Assembly: GCA_963930655.1 (NCBI GenBank)
Contig: OZ005610.1
Span: 10,483,001-10,547,000 of the forward strand
Reading direction: 5' to 3'
DNA from: Myrica gale
Lineage: Eukaryota > Streptophyta > Magnoliopsida > Fagales > Myricaceae
Length of the DNA stretch: 64,000 bases
In this document: positions 21,821 to 53,522 of the stretch, one piece after another
Position numbering within the stretch: the stretch's first letter is position 1
Layout: each line of letters starts with the position of its first letter
Made by a program: the position numbers and the translations under genes
The notes under the pieces: model-generated
What the model saw: only the letters and a program-made list of their open reading frames with translations
Database searches by the model: none
Told to the model about the DNA's origin: nothing

Positions 21821-22866
21821 ATCAAGTTTAGACGTAGGGTTAAAAACCTAGAAAGGGGTGAATAAGTATTTAAAAAAATTATGTCAATTTTTTTCCCAGC
21901 AATACCAAAACACACACCAGTCAGATTTAAATCAAAAATTGTCAATTTAAGATTCTCAGTTGTCTAACTCGAGACTAACTGTAATCTAACTTTAAAAACT
22001 TTTTTGAGAGATAGTAGATTCTTTAAGTCAAGATAGCTCAATTAAGGTTCAAGACACTTAATTAATCAACCAAGACAATTAAAGAAATTTACCAAAGCAC
22101 CAAGATAGCTAAAAGAAATCAAGCAACCAATCAACTGATCCACTATGAACTCAAGCATTAGAAATTGGTGATCCTAAGCAAACTCTGTCGCCTATCCAGA
22201 TTCTCTAATTTCGAAAAGTCACTCGAGAAACTTTTCGAGCCGGTGCCCTGTACTCAATTCTTTGATCAGAACTCTGATTCATTCCTAAAGGGATACCAAT
22301 GAACTCACTAATCCCTTCAGCTCCTTGAACTCTAGCAGCAACTCTCTTGAGAACTCTCAAGAACTTGTGTGATTTCAGTGATTATCGTCTTCAATACCCA
22401 AATAGATATGGTTGTATCAACCTTCAACAGATTTCTACTTCTTCAATCTCAGCAACACTCTCAGCTCAACTCTTCAAAAAGCATAAGGCGTGTGTAGAGA
22501 GAATCATATAACAAGGAACATATATGAGGATTTGAAGGTGTATGAGGTTAAGTATTTTCGTGAGGCTCAGCATGTGGTAATTTATAGAGTTTAAGTAAGG
22601 GTAGTCATGTCAATTTGGCTATAGAAATTGTTTTGATAGTAAAAAACTTCGTCCGACAGTTTCTATTAAATTTACCGTCAGTCTGACCTCGGTCTAACCA
22701 CCCCGAGCTAACTCTATCGACTGTAAAGTTCCAGAATTTTCTTCAAAACATTCAAAACTTTCTGGTTCCTTCATGTACATCAATGTGTACAGACCAAGTA
22801 GTTTCTTACATTTTTCTAGACCAAAAATAAACTTATAAAATTATTGTTTTGACATGGCTAATTTGC
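21821..22866. mobile_element. Unclassified insertion splitting the copia RT catalytic block
   Basis: About 1 kb separates TTLIL (ending near 21813) from IYIDDILSASND (from 22882). The insert begins with the AAAAACCTAGAAAGGGGTGAATA type of sequence seen at the ends of some plant repeats and contains no credible ORF. The sequence GTCGAT at the left junction and ATCGATG at the right suggest a short target duplication, but the exact borders could not be fixed. Confidence 0.5.
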
Positions 22867-23811
22867 CAATTTTACATTAGCATTTACATCGATGACATTC
22901 TAAGTGCTTCTAATGACATGTCTTATGTTACTCAAGTCAAATCTTATTTGGATGCTCAGTTCAAGATTAAGGACTTAGGGAAGTTGAAGTATGTTTTGGG
23001 TCTTGAAGTTGCTAGTACTGATATTCTGGAATTTCCATTAACCAACGAAAATATGCATTAGAGGTTTTGGAAGACAGTGGCTATTTGGGTTGTAAACCAG
23101 CTTCTTTTCCTATGGATTCTAAGTTGAAACTTTCTAAGGATGATACAAAATTGTTAGAATATACTCCATCCTATTTCCGACTTGTTGGTAGATTGTTATA
23201 TTTGACTATAACTCGTCTAATCTCTCTTATTCTATTCATACACTTGAAAAATTTTATTGTTCATACACTTGAAAAAGTATGGATGAGCCAGGAAAATCTC
23301 ATTTAGATGCTGCTTATCGAGTTCTGCGTTATGTCAAATCCACTCCTGCTCATGGCATATTTTTTCCCAGTTCATCTACTACTCAGCTAAAGGGATTTTG
23401 TAATTCAAACTACTTGCATTGATAGTAGGTGTTCTATTACTGGTTTATGTCTTTTCTTGGGTGATTCTTTGGTTTCATGGGGTTCCAAGAAACAGAGTAC
23501 GATTTCTCGAAGTTATAGTTGAGTATTGTGCTCTTGCATCAACAAGTTGCGAAGTTGTGCTTTTTTCTGATTTCATGATTTCTCATTCTTCCCCTGCTGA
23601 CTATGACAAGAATGTCTCACTCTCTTTAGTAGCAAATCCAATTCATCATGCTCGGACAATACATGTAGAAATAGATTGTCATTTCATTCGAGAGCAAATT
23701 GCCAATGGAGTCATTCATACTTTCTATGTTGCATCAGGTCATCAACATGTTGATATATTTATAAAGGCTCTTGGTAAATCCCAGTTTTCCAGTATCTTCT
23801 CTCCAAGCTAG
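22867..23811 (+). pseudogene. Copia reverse transcriptase C-terminus and RNase H remnant
   Basis: IYIDDILSASNDMSYVTQVK carries the YxDD polymerase motif. It is followed by FKIKDLGKLKYVLGLEVA, then after a frameshift SGYLGCKPASFPMDSKLKLS and YTPSYFRLVGRLLYLTITR. The RNase H part at 23419-23811 shows EYCALASTSCEVV (for the usual EYRA motif), the NPIHHARTIHVEIDCHFIRE block and HVDIFIKALG. Several frameshifts, stops and a partial internal repeat (HTLEKFIVHTLEK-type) make it non-functional. Confidence 0.88.
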
Positions 23812-23847
23812 GCACTCACAGCATCCATGCGCCAGCTTGAGAGGGAG

Positions 23848-24060
23848 TATTGGAGCTAACCAGCTTTCTAGTTGGTTAACTCTCCAGGCGTTTGTTTTTT
23901 AGTTTTTTTAGTTGTCCTAGCACAGTTAGTTATTTTATTAAGAGCGACATATATGCCTTGTAGTTGATATATAAGTAATAACTCTTCTATTCTTTTGTAA
24001 TGACTTTTATTGAACTCTAATGCAATACATAAGTATTATACAAAAAAATTTCTCGCTTTT
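23848..24060 (+). repeat. Probable 3' LTR of the copia element
   Basis: It starts just after the polypurine tract with TATTGGAGCTAACCAGC and contains the segment shared with 18098-18134. The far end could not be fixed, because no second full LTR is available for comparison. Confidence 0.5.
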
Positions 24061-26882
24061 GTATAGTTTCTTAATCAATCTTGTTTTCATCCCTGAACAC
24101 AAGTTTCTACAGAGAACATCATCTGTGGAGTCTCAAACTGTTTTTAATGGTTGCATGTAGCGTGAGATGATGAAGTGGCATGGCAACACGAAGTTTGCCC
24201 TCTAAGATATTTTGAAACATCTCCAGCTGATTCTTTCTAAAGTTGCAAGTGATTTGGAATAGCATCCAATGAAAGTGATTCAACACAAGAGATGAGGCCG
24301 TCTATAAGAGAGCAAAGCCGAAAAGATCAAGATTGGTGTTTGTAGCTGATGGAGAAGGAATTTTTCCTTACTACAAAAGCCCAAAAATAGTGAGGCAAGG
24401 GTCAGCTTATTCGATGTGGCATGCACGTTTCTGTGATAGGAGGTTCATAAAAAAACCTGTCACCGATTTACAGGGTGCAAATGCCCATGTAAGCAATTAT
24501 TATTGCTCTCTGTCCAGTCACTGACTGACGGTCCTAAAGGTGAAAGAGAAGGATAAAGAGTCAATCGACTCAATCCAGCTGAAAGGGAACAAAGTCTGAC
24601 AACGCCAACTCCTAGCGTTGGATTGAATGGGACGGATATGGTCTAAGGACGTCAGAACTTGGGTGGAAAAAAAAGGTCGTAGGCCCAGCAAGCCCCAGGC
24701 CCAGGAAGGAAGGAACAAGGATATAGAGGAAGAGAAGCAAAGGTACACACTTCTTCTTGGACTGAGAATGGAATCAGTAAACAAAAAATATAGAAAAATG
24801 GTTATTAACAAAGACATCGGAGAAATCCTCCTACAGGGAGGACCTCAAGTCCTAGTCCGGTTTCTTTACTTATAGGAGGAAGGAAGGAGTGTTTGAGCAT
24901 TTTAATTTGTCTCAAATGTTGGACCTCAAGCCCAGCTCCCTCGAGCTCCAAGCCCAATGGACTTTATGATAGACCGGTTAAATTTGACTATCAGTAGCAT
25001 TAAATAAGACCGATGGAGATTCTACCTAGTCTCTTCATTCACATTTTTAGCTTAAAAAGAGCAAAGAGGGAAGTAGGCTAGGGGTGTTCACATTTGGGCC
25101 GCAACCGACCAAGCTCGTTCAGGCCCAGCTAGTTTTTGAGAGGCCTGGTTCTATGGTCGGTCGACTAATTTTAGAAACCGATCAGGTCGGTTCGGTTTTC
25201 AGGTTCAAGGGGACGACCTACCGAAACCGACCCCAACCCATAAATAAAAAAAAAAATATTATTTATTTGAAAAATAAACACCTAATCGATTCACCCTTCT
25301 CATGTCTCCCTCTCCGCACTCTCACCTTTCTCTCGTGTCCTAGCCCTCTCTCTCTAGCTGAACTCGAGCAAACATAGAGGGTGAACTTTCTTACCTGAAA
25401 ACGGATTGCACCCCAAGGTTAGCATTTGGTCCAACGGGGCAAATGAAGGAGGTTGTTGGCGTCTATAGTTTCCTGCCACCTGCTTGGCAAGGCACATTCG
25501 ATGACATCCAGTACTCCCAATTTGTGTGTTTGCTTTCTGGCACTTAGCGTTGCTGAACTCTCTGGTGTTTTCGCAAAATTCTTTCGTATTTTCAATTTCA
25601 TTGCTTGGTTGTGAATGGAAATCAAGGGAAATTTTAACGTGAAATTAATGGACTCTTTCATTTTTTTTCGTTGTTTTGTGAGACTTTTGAAATGGCCCTT
25701 ACATGGAAGCAACATACCGAGCATGCAGTCCGACCCATTTTGTGCTCCTTCGGTTCGACGGTCGGTCAGAAAAATGGAGCAAACAACCACCTCAGTTCGG
25801 TGGTCAGTTAAGGGTGAAAACTTAAACGAGGGAGTCGGTTTTCCCTCTTAAAGTAGGCTAGTTTAGTCGTCTCTTCCACCCTTTTCGCTTAAAAAGAATG
25901 AAGACAAATGAAAGGTCGTGCGAGTATGGTTAAGAATATGCAGCTTAGGGAAGAGAGGAAATACCATACCAAGGGGCCGGTTGAGAAATGAGAACATCTA
26001 ACCTTCACAAGCCTATTCTACTTTTGTGTTTTAAAGGACGACAACGTGACTCCCAAGGGATTCCACTTGCTGCATAAATATAATATTAGGACTAACAAAT
26101 CAGAGGAGATTAACCACAGCTCCAATGGAATGCAACAAACCTTGGAAGTGGAGAGTTCGATCCAAGAATCAATGGCCCCTTAAAACTTTCATCCTTTCCA
26201 TCAAGACCATTGGGCCACCACTCTCGTGGCTCATGCCCGTCCTACTCAAGTAATAACGTAAAGAATTACCTGAGGGACCGCTACATAATAACACAAGCTC
26301 AGACACGCTTCGATACATTTTAGAACAAGAAATAGGCAACAGATGCCATATTACACTATGAAGAAAGAATTTGACCAAAGAAGATTACACTCAACCAATT
26401 AACAGTTGCACATCCAAGCCATGTCTATCGTTTTCAACACCCCTTCCCCAGCAAGCTTTTGACTATACAATTTCATTATACACTATTTGGTTAGTCCATA
26501 TATTTACATCCAAAACCCGGTAGATTTGATATTCTGAAGGAATGTTGAAAGATTCCTCCATTCACCGAATATACAAGAGGCCTATCACTTCATCTTCTCA
26601 ATCAGAATCCTGACTCACAGGGCACAAAAATCTGGAAGGCCTCATGCTCGTCATGTTTTCAAAAATTATCACAACCTTATGAGAGATTTCAATTCTCCTT
26701 GTTAATCCTGTGTGTCGGTTTCCAGCCCAGGCCAGCCCATGTCCTGTGCTCATTTCCCCTGTATTATGCACACGGTCCATTCATTTCTTCAGGAGGATGG
26801 ACTAACAGAACTCTTCTTGGAATTTGGGATCTAGCTTTTCCAAGAACTGAAGTTATCACACTCAACCATTAATCTTTCACCA
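24061..26882. other. Intergenic, 3' flank of SPIRRIG
   Basis: No gene recognised. ORFs at 24333-24875, 25084-25377 and 25419-25851 lack domains or overlap on both strands. The stretch 26400-26882 is probably the 3' UTR and terminator region of SPIRRIG (minus strand). A possible insertion is listed at 25071-25860. Confidence 0.45.
25071..25860. mobile_element. Possible insertion bounded by a 10-bp direct repeat
   Basis: AAGTAGGCTA occurs at 25071-25080 and again at 25851-25860. The intervening 770 bp begin GGGGTGTTCACATTTGG and carry CGGTT/GACCGAAACCGACC-type repeats often seen in plant hAT-like MITEs. The right end does not mirror the left, so a hAT element with an 8-bp duplication is plausible but unproven. 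Confidence 0.4.
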
Positions 26883-47149
<20,267 letters not shown>

Positions 47150-47770
47150 TGTTTTCCGTTTCGATCCCTGAAACATGTGAGGCACTCTCTCTCATCCGCC
47201 GGAACTCCCTTTTCCGATTACCAGATCCGACCCCCTTCCCCAAGAATCTTCCCGAACCTCCACACAATCCACGAATTCCAAAAGACAAACAAAATTTCAA
47301 CAGAAACAGCTAAGCTGCTAATGCAAATGTATCAACCGACCGATCGAAATCAGCTGCAGGATATCAAAAGCGCAGAGATCTACGAATTCAAATGTCCCTT
47401 AGATGCGCTTCCGTGATCTGTGTTCGCCGCTCTTTCCCCGTGTGTACTTTCTCTTTTCTATCGGATGATGATTTTTTTCAAAAAAAAATTGTTTTATCTT
47501 CTCTTTTTTTTCCGAATCCGTGGAACAAGGAGAACAAAAAGGGAAGGGGAATCGCAGACCTCGGTGAAGGAGAGAAAGAAAGGGGGCGAGATATGTAAGA
47601 CTGATAAATAGATATAAAGAAAAAAGGAAGAATAGGGGAAACGCTTCTCTCTGAGTCTCTTATGTCTCTGTACCTGGTTTCGGACGGCCTCACCGCGCCT
47701 TGTTTCTCGCTCTATATCCCCCCTCTCTCTCTCTCTCTTAAATGCATTCTCTCTCCCTCTCTAGGTTATA
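47150..47770 (-). promoter_or_regulatory. SPIRRIG 5' UTR and proximal promoter region
   Basis: This is the minus-strand leader of SPIRRIG. It holds a (GA)n run (plus-strand CTCTCTCT at about 47721-47739), common in plant core promoters and leaders. It also holds a possible 5'-UTR intron between the donor-like GAG|GTCTGC (about 47560) and the acceptor-like CCTGCAG (about 47354). An ATG at 47195 is out of frame with the main start, and one at 47176 is in frame. No single TATA box is compelling; an (TA)n tract sits at 47986-48002. Confidence 0.45.
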
Positions 47771-48174
47771 CCACGTCATCGCGGGTCCCACGTCTGCGAG
47801 TCCTCCACGTGGCGTATCGAGATTTACGTCCAAGACGTGATTGCCTCTCAGTCTCCGACGTTGTATTTTATTTGTTTGTTTTTTTATTATTTTAAGCTAA
47901 TTGCCCAAAAGAAATTTAAAAAAAAAAACCATTTAAGCTCTCTTCTGTTGATATTTTTGCCCCGTAAACAAATAAATCTCTCTCTATATATATATATATA
48001 TAATTTCACTATATCCACTATCTAAGGACCTATTATATTTTCAGTAAAAAAATGAAATTAGGGTCCTATAGTAGGTATTTATTATCTTAATTCCTCTTAC
48101 TAAGGTAATTTTTAATTTATTTCTTAAAATATTGCACCTGATAATACAATTACATTCCAATTTTTAATTTGTCA
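47771..48174. other. Intergenic, upstream of SPIRRIG
   Basis: AT-rich DNA with a (TA)n microsatellite at about 47986-48002. No gene seen. Confidence 0.4.
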
Positions 48175-48402
48175 GATTTCACCCTCAAACTACTATGACC
48201 CAACAGTTTGCACCCTCCGTCCATAATTTTCGTCAATTTAGACAGAAAACTCATTATGTGCGTCTCACGTGAGTATTCGCTACTTGCTACAATAGTAACA
48301 TTCAGCTAGCGGTCGACCGCACGTTTTCCATCTAAATTGACATAAATTATGAACGAAGGGTGCAAACTGTTGGGTCATGGTAGTTTAGAGGTGAAATCTA
48401 AC
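48175..48402. mobile_element. Inverted-repeat MITE-like element
   Basis: The left arm (ACCCTCAAACTACTATGACC..GTCAATTTAGA, 48175-48246) is inverted-complementary to the right arm (TCTAAATTGAC..GGTCATGGTAGTTTAGAGGT, 48328-48402) around a loop of about 80 bp. The outer boundaries and target duplication could not be set. The wording of the arms resembles the other foldback elements of this window. Confidence 0.65.
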
Positions 48403-48819
48403 AAAAGTGGTACTTTGAAGTGCAAAGTAAAAAAAGTATGATAGTTTGAGAGTGAAAAGCGTAATTTCTCCAAAAAAAAAAAAATCAAAGATAAAATTGA
48501 AATTAGAAGTGATAGCATAGACTCACGATCCAGGAAATGCTCACTTTGCAACGTGTGGGAAGACTCTTCCTCTCTTTTTTTTAACTGATACCAGATCAGA
48601 TCAGGGGACGTGCCATACACATCCTATTTTAGTATTAGAAAAATATTAAAACAATTAAATATCAAAGTAAATGAATAAAAAAATAGTGGGTGCGACCCCC
48701 CAATCGCAAGACATTGTTAAGATGTCACGGGACATTGTTTTAAATGATCAACTATTTGTAATTAAATAGAACAAATTAAACAACAACAACAAAAAAAAGA
48801 AATATGCCACTACAACTTA

Positions 48820-49015
48820 GGGGATTTTTAAGTCCCAAATAATTTAGAGTTAATATTAAAAAATTCATCACATGATTTTTTTATTATAATATTTATTAAA
48901 AATATTCTCTCTTCACTTTATAATATTTTACAAACTCCAATAATAAAATTTTCATAAAATATCTTTATTTTATAATATTTTACAAACTCCAATAACAAAT
49001 TTTTCACACTCCAGT
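48820..49015. mobile_element. AT-rich MITE copy (second family)
   Basis: It shares AAAAAATTCATCACATGATTTTTTTATTATAATATTTATT and CTCTTCACTTTATAATATTT-type blocks with copies near 55815-56030 and 59655-59850. It includes an internal duplication of the ATAATATTTTACAAACTCCAA block. Confidence 0.6.
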
Positions 49016-49127
49016 AAGCTGGAAGAATTACTCGGCACAATATCCAAAGCTGAAATTGTCGCCAATCTCGTGAAGCTGACAATGGGTCAGTGAATCCGAA
49101 CACGGGACCTAATTTAAGGTGAGCACT

Positions 49128-49212
49128 AGGTCTGTCCACCAAACCGGTCGGACCGGACAACCCGGACCGAAACCGGACCGGTTTTGGTCAAAACCGTACC
49201 GAAACCGTTTAT
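49128..49212. repeat. CCGGT/ACCGG-rich short repeat cluster
   Basis: The run CACCAAACCGGTCGGACCGG continues with repeated ACCGGACCGGTTTTGGT motifs. This resembles the end of a hAT-like MITE, but the other end was not found. Confidence 0.35.
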
Positions 49213-49425
49213 ATGTCCTAACAGCAATGGATGACCTTCTTAAGGTTGGACCTATTACTGAAGATACTTTAATTTTACACTTTCTCAAATTTTAACACGA
49301 TAAAAATTTACAATATAATCTCTTTTTCCTCATCACATCATTACTTTTCGCTATAATAAATATTAAAAATTATCTCTCTCTTTACTTTTTCACCAAATTT
49401 GATAACCTAAAATTTTAACCTCCCT

Positions 49426-51222
49426 AAAATTTTAGGAAAATTCGCAGTTTAGTCTCTAAGTTTTGCACATTTTTTCAATTTAGTACTTCACTTTCAAACT
49501 TCAAAATTATAATCCTTCCGTTTTCTATTTTTGACAAAATCATTCCGTCTCTCTACGGTAGCACTCACTACGTTAGCTTGAACTCCACGTGACACTGAAC
49601 TAAGCCACGACATTTGCCAACTTAGCTTCCAGATCAAAACGAGGTCGTCAGCTACTATGCGATTGCTCTCCTCCTCGCAAACAAATTCTCCACAGTTTGG
49701 TTCCTCTCTAGGTCTGAAGTCCCCATATCTATAAGGTTTTTTTGGTCATCCTCCGTCCACTTAATTGCTGATTTACTCTCATCATCATCCTCGTGAATTT
49801 CTGATTCTTCATCAGAAATCTTTGGGTACCAATCTTTGGGTGGGTCCAGTTGATTGGGCACCAATTTTCCAATCTTTGGGTATTGTTTATGGTTGGGATC
49901 TCAGATCAACAACCTTTGTGCAAAGTCCTCTTACGAGTTTGGCCTCGAAAAATTGAATCCCTCCAAACCTATGTTGGGGTTTCTTGCTAAAGTCCAATGG
50001 AAGACGCTTTTGTAGGCGTTGGTGGTGGAACCAACTTGGGTATTTGAGAAAATTTCAGTGAAATGCCAGAAGAGACCATGGACCTGCCCATTCGAATTCA
50101 ACAAAAAAAATTTTTTTCCAATGTTTTCTCAAGTCTTTATGCAGTGTATTTGAAGCCTTCAGAGTAACGGGACTAGGGGCACTGTGCTTGTGACACAGAT
50201 TTTGTAGTATCAGATGAAGAAGATGAAGGCCATTTTTTCTGTTTGAGAATTGGTTGTATTTAGAAATCTTCTTGTAACAACTTTAGCTCGTCAATACTTT
50301 GTCATTGTATAAGGCACTAGGTGTTTGTCAAAATGCCAAAGAATATTGGGCTGAGTCGTCAAAGTTTGCTATTTATTATTCTGTACATATATGGACACAA
50401 ATTGTATAGTGTGAATTGAATGGGGGAGTTAGCTCTGGTATGCACAAACAAGATAGCAGAAATGGTTAAAGACTAACAGATTTTGATCAATAACAAATGT
50501 ATTCTTATTCAATGAATAATCAGAGTACAACCATTGTCTATTTATATTCCAATTGGTTGTGACTTGTGCTAGTTTACTCTATTTGACATTTTATCAAACA
50601 CGTAATGTGCTGCAAAAGTCTAGAGACGTATGACAATAGTCTATCATAACCGTATAACCTTACAGTCAAAGGAGAAGAGATCAAAGATTTTTTCTTGATA
50701 ATGAGAGACATAGTTTCCTGTTTCAACGAATACAAATGTAAATGTCTCTCATCCTTCATGTTCTAGTTAACGCGCTCCTTCATAACATAGACAGTGGAGC
50801 TCCAGGTGTTCGAGTTCATCCGGAACTATCCCTAAAGTTGTGTTGTTTGTGGATGATTTGAAATCAAAGTATGTATTTTCATACTGTAGAATCTGCCATG
50901 AAGAAGAATTAGAGAGCTGCGGGAGTTAGAGAGGAACCACCGTGGAGAATTTGTTTGCGAAGAGGAGAGCATGGTAGCTGACAACCTCCTTTTGATCTGG
51001 AAGCTAAGTTGGCAAATGACATGACTTAGTTTAGTGTCACATGGGGTTCAAGCTGATGTGGCAAGTGCTACCGTTAAGAAGAGAGACGGAATACTAACGG
51101 AATGATGATTTTGTCAAAAATAGAAAACTGAAGGATTATAATTTTGAAGTTTGAAAATAAAGGATTAAATTGAAAAAATGCCCAAAACTTAGGGACTAAA
51201 CTGCAAATTTTCCAAAATTTTA
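49426..51222. mobile_element. Pack-MULE-like long-TIR element (1,779 bp) with perfect 9-bp target duplication
   Basis: The element runs 49435-51213, from GGAAAATTCGCAGTTTAGTC to GACTAAACTGCAAATTTTCC, flanked by AAAATTTTA at 49426-49434 and 51214-51222. Arms of about 280 bp are inverted-complementary (49435-about 49715 and about 50935-51213). The inner part of both arms carries a piece of host-gene-like coding sequence (see the entry at 49655-49864). No transposase is present. The 50.0-50.9 kb interior has no recognised gene. Confidence 0.88.
49655..49864 (-). pseudogene. Captured coding fragment inside the Pack-MULE
   Basis: The minus-strand reading contains KISDEESEIHEDDDESKSA, then KWTEDDQKNLIDMGTSDLER, NQTVENLFARRRA, and stops. 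The WTEDDQKNLxDxGxSxLERNxxxENLxARRRA motif is shared by a family of large acidic plant proteins sometimes labelled cardiomyopathy-associated or DSPP-like. Only one exon-sized piece is present, lacking start and domain context. The right arm carries a second, frameshifted copy of the LERN..ENLFA.RRA part. It was probably captured by the transposon rather than being a gene in place. The family name is from memory. Confidence 0.6.
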
Positions 51223-51332
51223 TCACTCAAACACAACCTCAGTCGCATTCTGGGAGAGTGAGCTTACTTTACTCACGAAGATAGATATAACTCCAATTTT
51301 TTTTCGCAAATCTCAATTTATTTGTTTTCTCT

Positions 51333-52935
51333 TTTATTTTTGGCAACTTAGTCTCAGGGTTTACACCCTTTTGGCAAATGAGTCATTGGATTTCAAATTT
51401 TAAAATTTTAGTCCTTGGGTTTTCGTTGTTTTACAAAATGGTCCTTCCGTCAAGGATCCGTTAGTTTCCCTAACGGAATGTCACATCAGCTAACAACTCA
51501 GCAGCTGATGTGGCAATGAAAATTGACAGTCTAGTTCTTAATTTTTACGTCGTTTTATGTTTTAGTCCTTAGGTTTAATTTTTTAAACTTTTAGTCCTTC
51601 AATTTACATTTTTTGAATAAATGGTCATTTCATAAAAAATTACTGTTCAAATTTTGAAATACAAATTTTGGCCTTGAATATTGAATAATAACATGTTATT
51701 TTTAGTTTTGACAATTTTAATAACACATTTAATAGGACTAAAAAAAATTCAAAATTCAATTTAAATATTTAAAAATCTACAATTTTCATTAAAACTCTAT
51801 CTCTTGAATAGTAAAAAGTTCTAAAAGTTACAAATATATTTATTTTTTAAAAAAGAAAGAGAATATGAGTGTTTTTTCCTCTTTTAGTATTTTAAAATTC
51901 TTTCTTGTAGTGTTTGCATACTCAATTTTTAACAACTATAAATGCGTCTTATATATTCTTAAGTAAAAAAATTGAAAATATTTTTCAGAATTTTAATTGT
52001 ATTTATATAAAAAAGTAAATAATATACAAAAATAAATACTATAATAATAATATAAAATTCTTTAATTGGTTTGATCCTCGCACATGCCCCCATAATATGG
52101 AAGTAAGATCGTATTTTACAAAGAAAATCAAAGACCTATAAGGCATAATTCATAGACCATATTATATTATTATTATTATTATTAAAATATTTATTTTTGT
52201 ATATTATTTACTTTTTTATAGAAATAAAATTAAAATTCTGAAAAATATTTTCTAATTTTTTTACTTAAGAATATACAAGACGCATTTATAGTTGTTAAAA
52301 ATTGAGTATGCAGACACTAAACATTGTAGACATAATACAAAATATATATAGACAAGAAAGAATTTGATAATTCTAAAAGAGTAGAAAACATTCATATTCT
52401 CTTTCTTTAAAAATATATATATATATATTTGTAACGTTTAGAACTTTTTACTATTCAGAGGATAAGTTTTAATGAAAATTGTAGATTTTTTAGGATTTAA
52501 ATTGAATTTTAAATTTTTTTAGTCCTATTAAATGTGTTATTAAAATTGTCAAAACTAAAAATGACATGTTATTATTCAGTATTCAAGGCCAAAATTTGTA
52601 TTTCAAAATTTGAACAATAATTTTTAATGGAATGACCATTTAGTCAAAAAATGTAAACTGAAAGACTAAAAGTTTAAAAAATTAAACCTAAGGACTAAAA
52701 CATAAAACGACGTAAAACTTAAGGACTAAACTGTCAATTTTCATTGTCACATCAGCTGCTGAGTTGTCAGCTGATGTGACCTTCCGTTATGGAAACTAAC
52801 GGATCCCTGACGGAATGACCATTTTGTAAAACAACGAAAACTCAAGAACTAAAATTTTGAAATTTGAAATCTAAGGACCCATTTGCCAAAGGGGTATAAA
52901 CTCAGGGACTAAGTTGACAAATTCCCTTTATTTTT
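51333..52935. mobile_element. Giant foldback Mutator-like element, ~1.6 kb near-palindrome
   Basis: The element runs 51342-52926, flanked by TTTATTTTT at 51333-51341 and 52927-52935. Starting from GGCAACTTAGTC on the left and its complement GACTAAGTTG on the right, the arms are inverted-complementary almost to the centre. They meet at about 52060-52160, so each is roughly 700-760 bp. Paired landmarks include GGATCCGTTAG/CTAACGGATCC, CACATCAGCT/AGCTGATGTG and AAAACGACGT/ACGTCGTTTT. The left terminus has lost a few bases relative to the right (GGGAATTTGTCAAC). No coding sequence is present. Confidence 0.9.
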
Positions 52936-53522
52936 TAATAGACAATGATGGATTAGATATTTCTCGGCCCAGCTTAGCGAGAGCGTGCGGGTTTTATAGA
53001 GAGAGCCCCATAAATTAAAGAAGGATCTATGGACCCCATAAGGCCTAGGCCCGAAAGACCGCTAGGACGTCAAGTGCATACTTTATATTTCTTTGACATT
53101 GTCACTTCCCTCAATTTATATTTCCCCGACATCCTCCCGCTAGTTGTCGTGCCCCTCTCTCTCTACTTTCCCTCTCCTGTGCACAGGCTGCACAACCCTT
53201 CGCCGACCACGCCTTCCGGCCGCTCCTCCTTTGCCGACCACAACTTCTTCCTTTTCTCCCCTTCTTCACACTTGAATTTCTTCTCATCTCCTCTAACATA
53301 TCTCTCTCAAAGCTTAAGATTCATTTTGGTATGAGGTTAAAAATCAATGGGTTTGTTGATTTTAATTTGTTCTATTGAAAGTATTGGGACATATACTATT
53401 GTTTAACTTGTTTTAATTTGCTCCCCTTTGTTTGCAATTTCTAAGGTTTGAAATTCAATTTTGGGGTTTCATTACTCTCTAGATCGGTTGCTTGACCTGA
53501 TAACTTTTACTCTTATCATTAG
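52936..53522. other. Between foldback element and AUG4 fragment; no credible gene
   Basis: An ORF at 53029-53334 is pyrimidine-rich low complexity (repeated SLYFPS-like residues) and shows no domain. The stretch may be the 5' side of the AUG4 fragment's ancestral locus. Confidence 0.4.

Larger units (their letters stand above)
18065..24060 (+). mobile_element. Decayed Ty1/copia retrotransposon with nested insertions
   Basis: Copia reverse transcriptase and RNase H motifs are spread over 21.3-23.8 kb on the plus strand. The downstream flank has a polypurine tract (TTGAGAGGGAGT, about 23837) followed by an LTR-like region. A related stretch (GGTTATTTTATTAAGAGCCACA..ATGCCTT, 18098-18134) matches the LTR portion near 23926-23962 (AGTTATTTTATTAAGAGCGACA..ATGCCTT), suggesting a remnant 5' LTR. 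The gag/integrase region (18.2-21.3 kb) is too decayed to translate. It is interrupted by an inverted-repeat element (19455-20040), and a second insertion splits the polymerase active site. The element is incapable of autonomous movement. Confidence 0.7.
49262..51245. mobile_element. AT-rich MITE (first family) split by a Pack-MULE
   Basis: The left part 49262-49434 (TTTTAACACGATAAAAA.., TTACAATATAATCTC.., ACTTTTCGCTATAATAAATA) and the right remnant 51214-51245 (AAAATTTTATCACTCAAACA) together reconstruct one member of the family found at 54395-54590. The element at 49435-51213 sits inside it and duplicated AAAATTTTA. The MITE must therefore predate the Mutator-like insertion. Confidence 0.75.

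Noticed and set aside
25419..25851. ORFs of 123 and 78 codons on opposite strands
   Set aside because: They overlap head to head inside a repeat-like segment and show no recognisable motif.
53029..53334. 101-codon ORF on the plus strand
   Set aside because: Pyrimidine-rich low complexity, no domain, an overlapping ORF on the other strand, and no splice or start context linking it to the AUG4 fragment.
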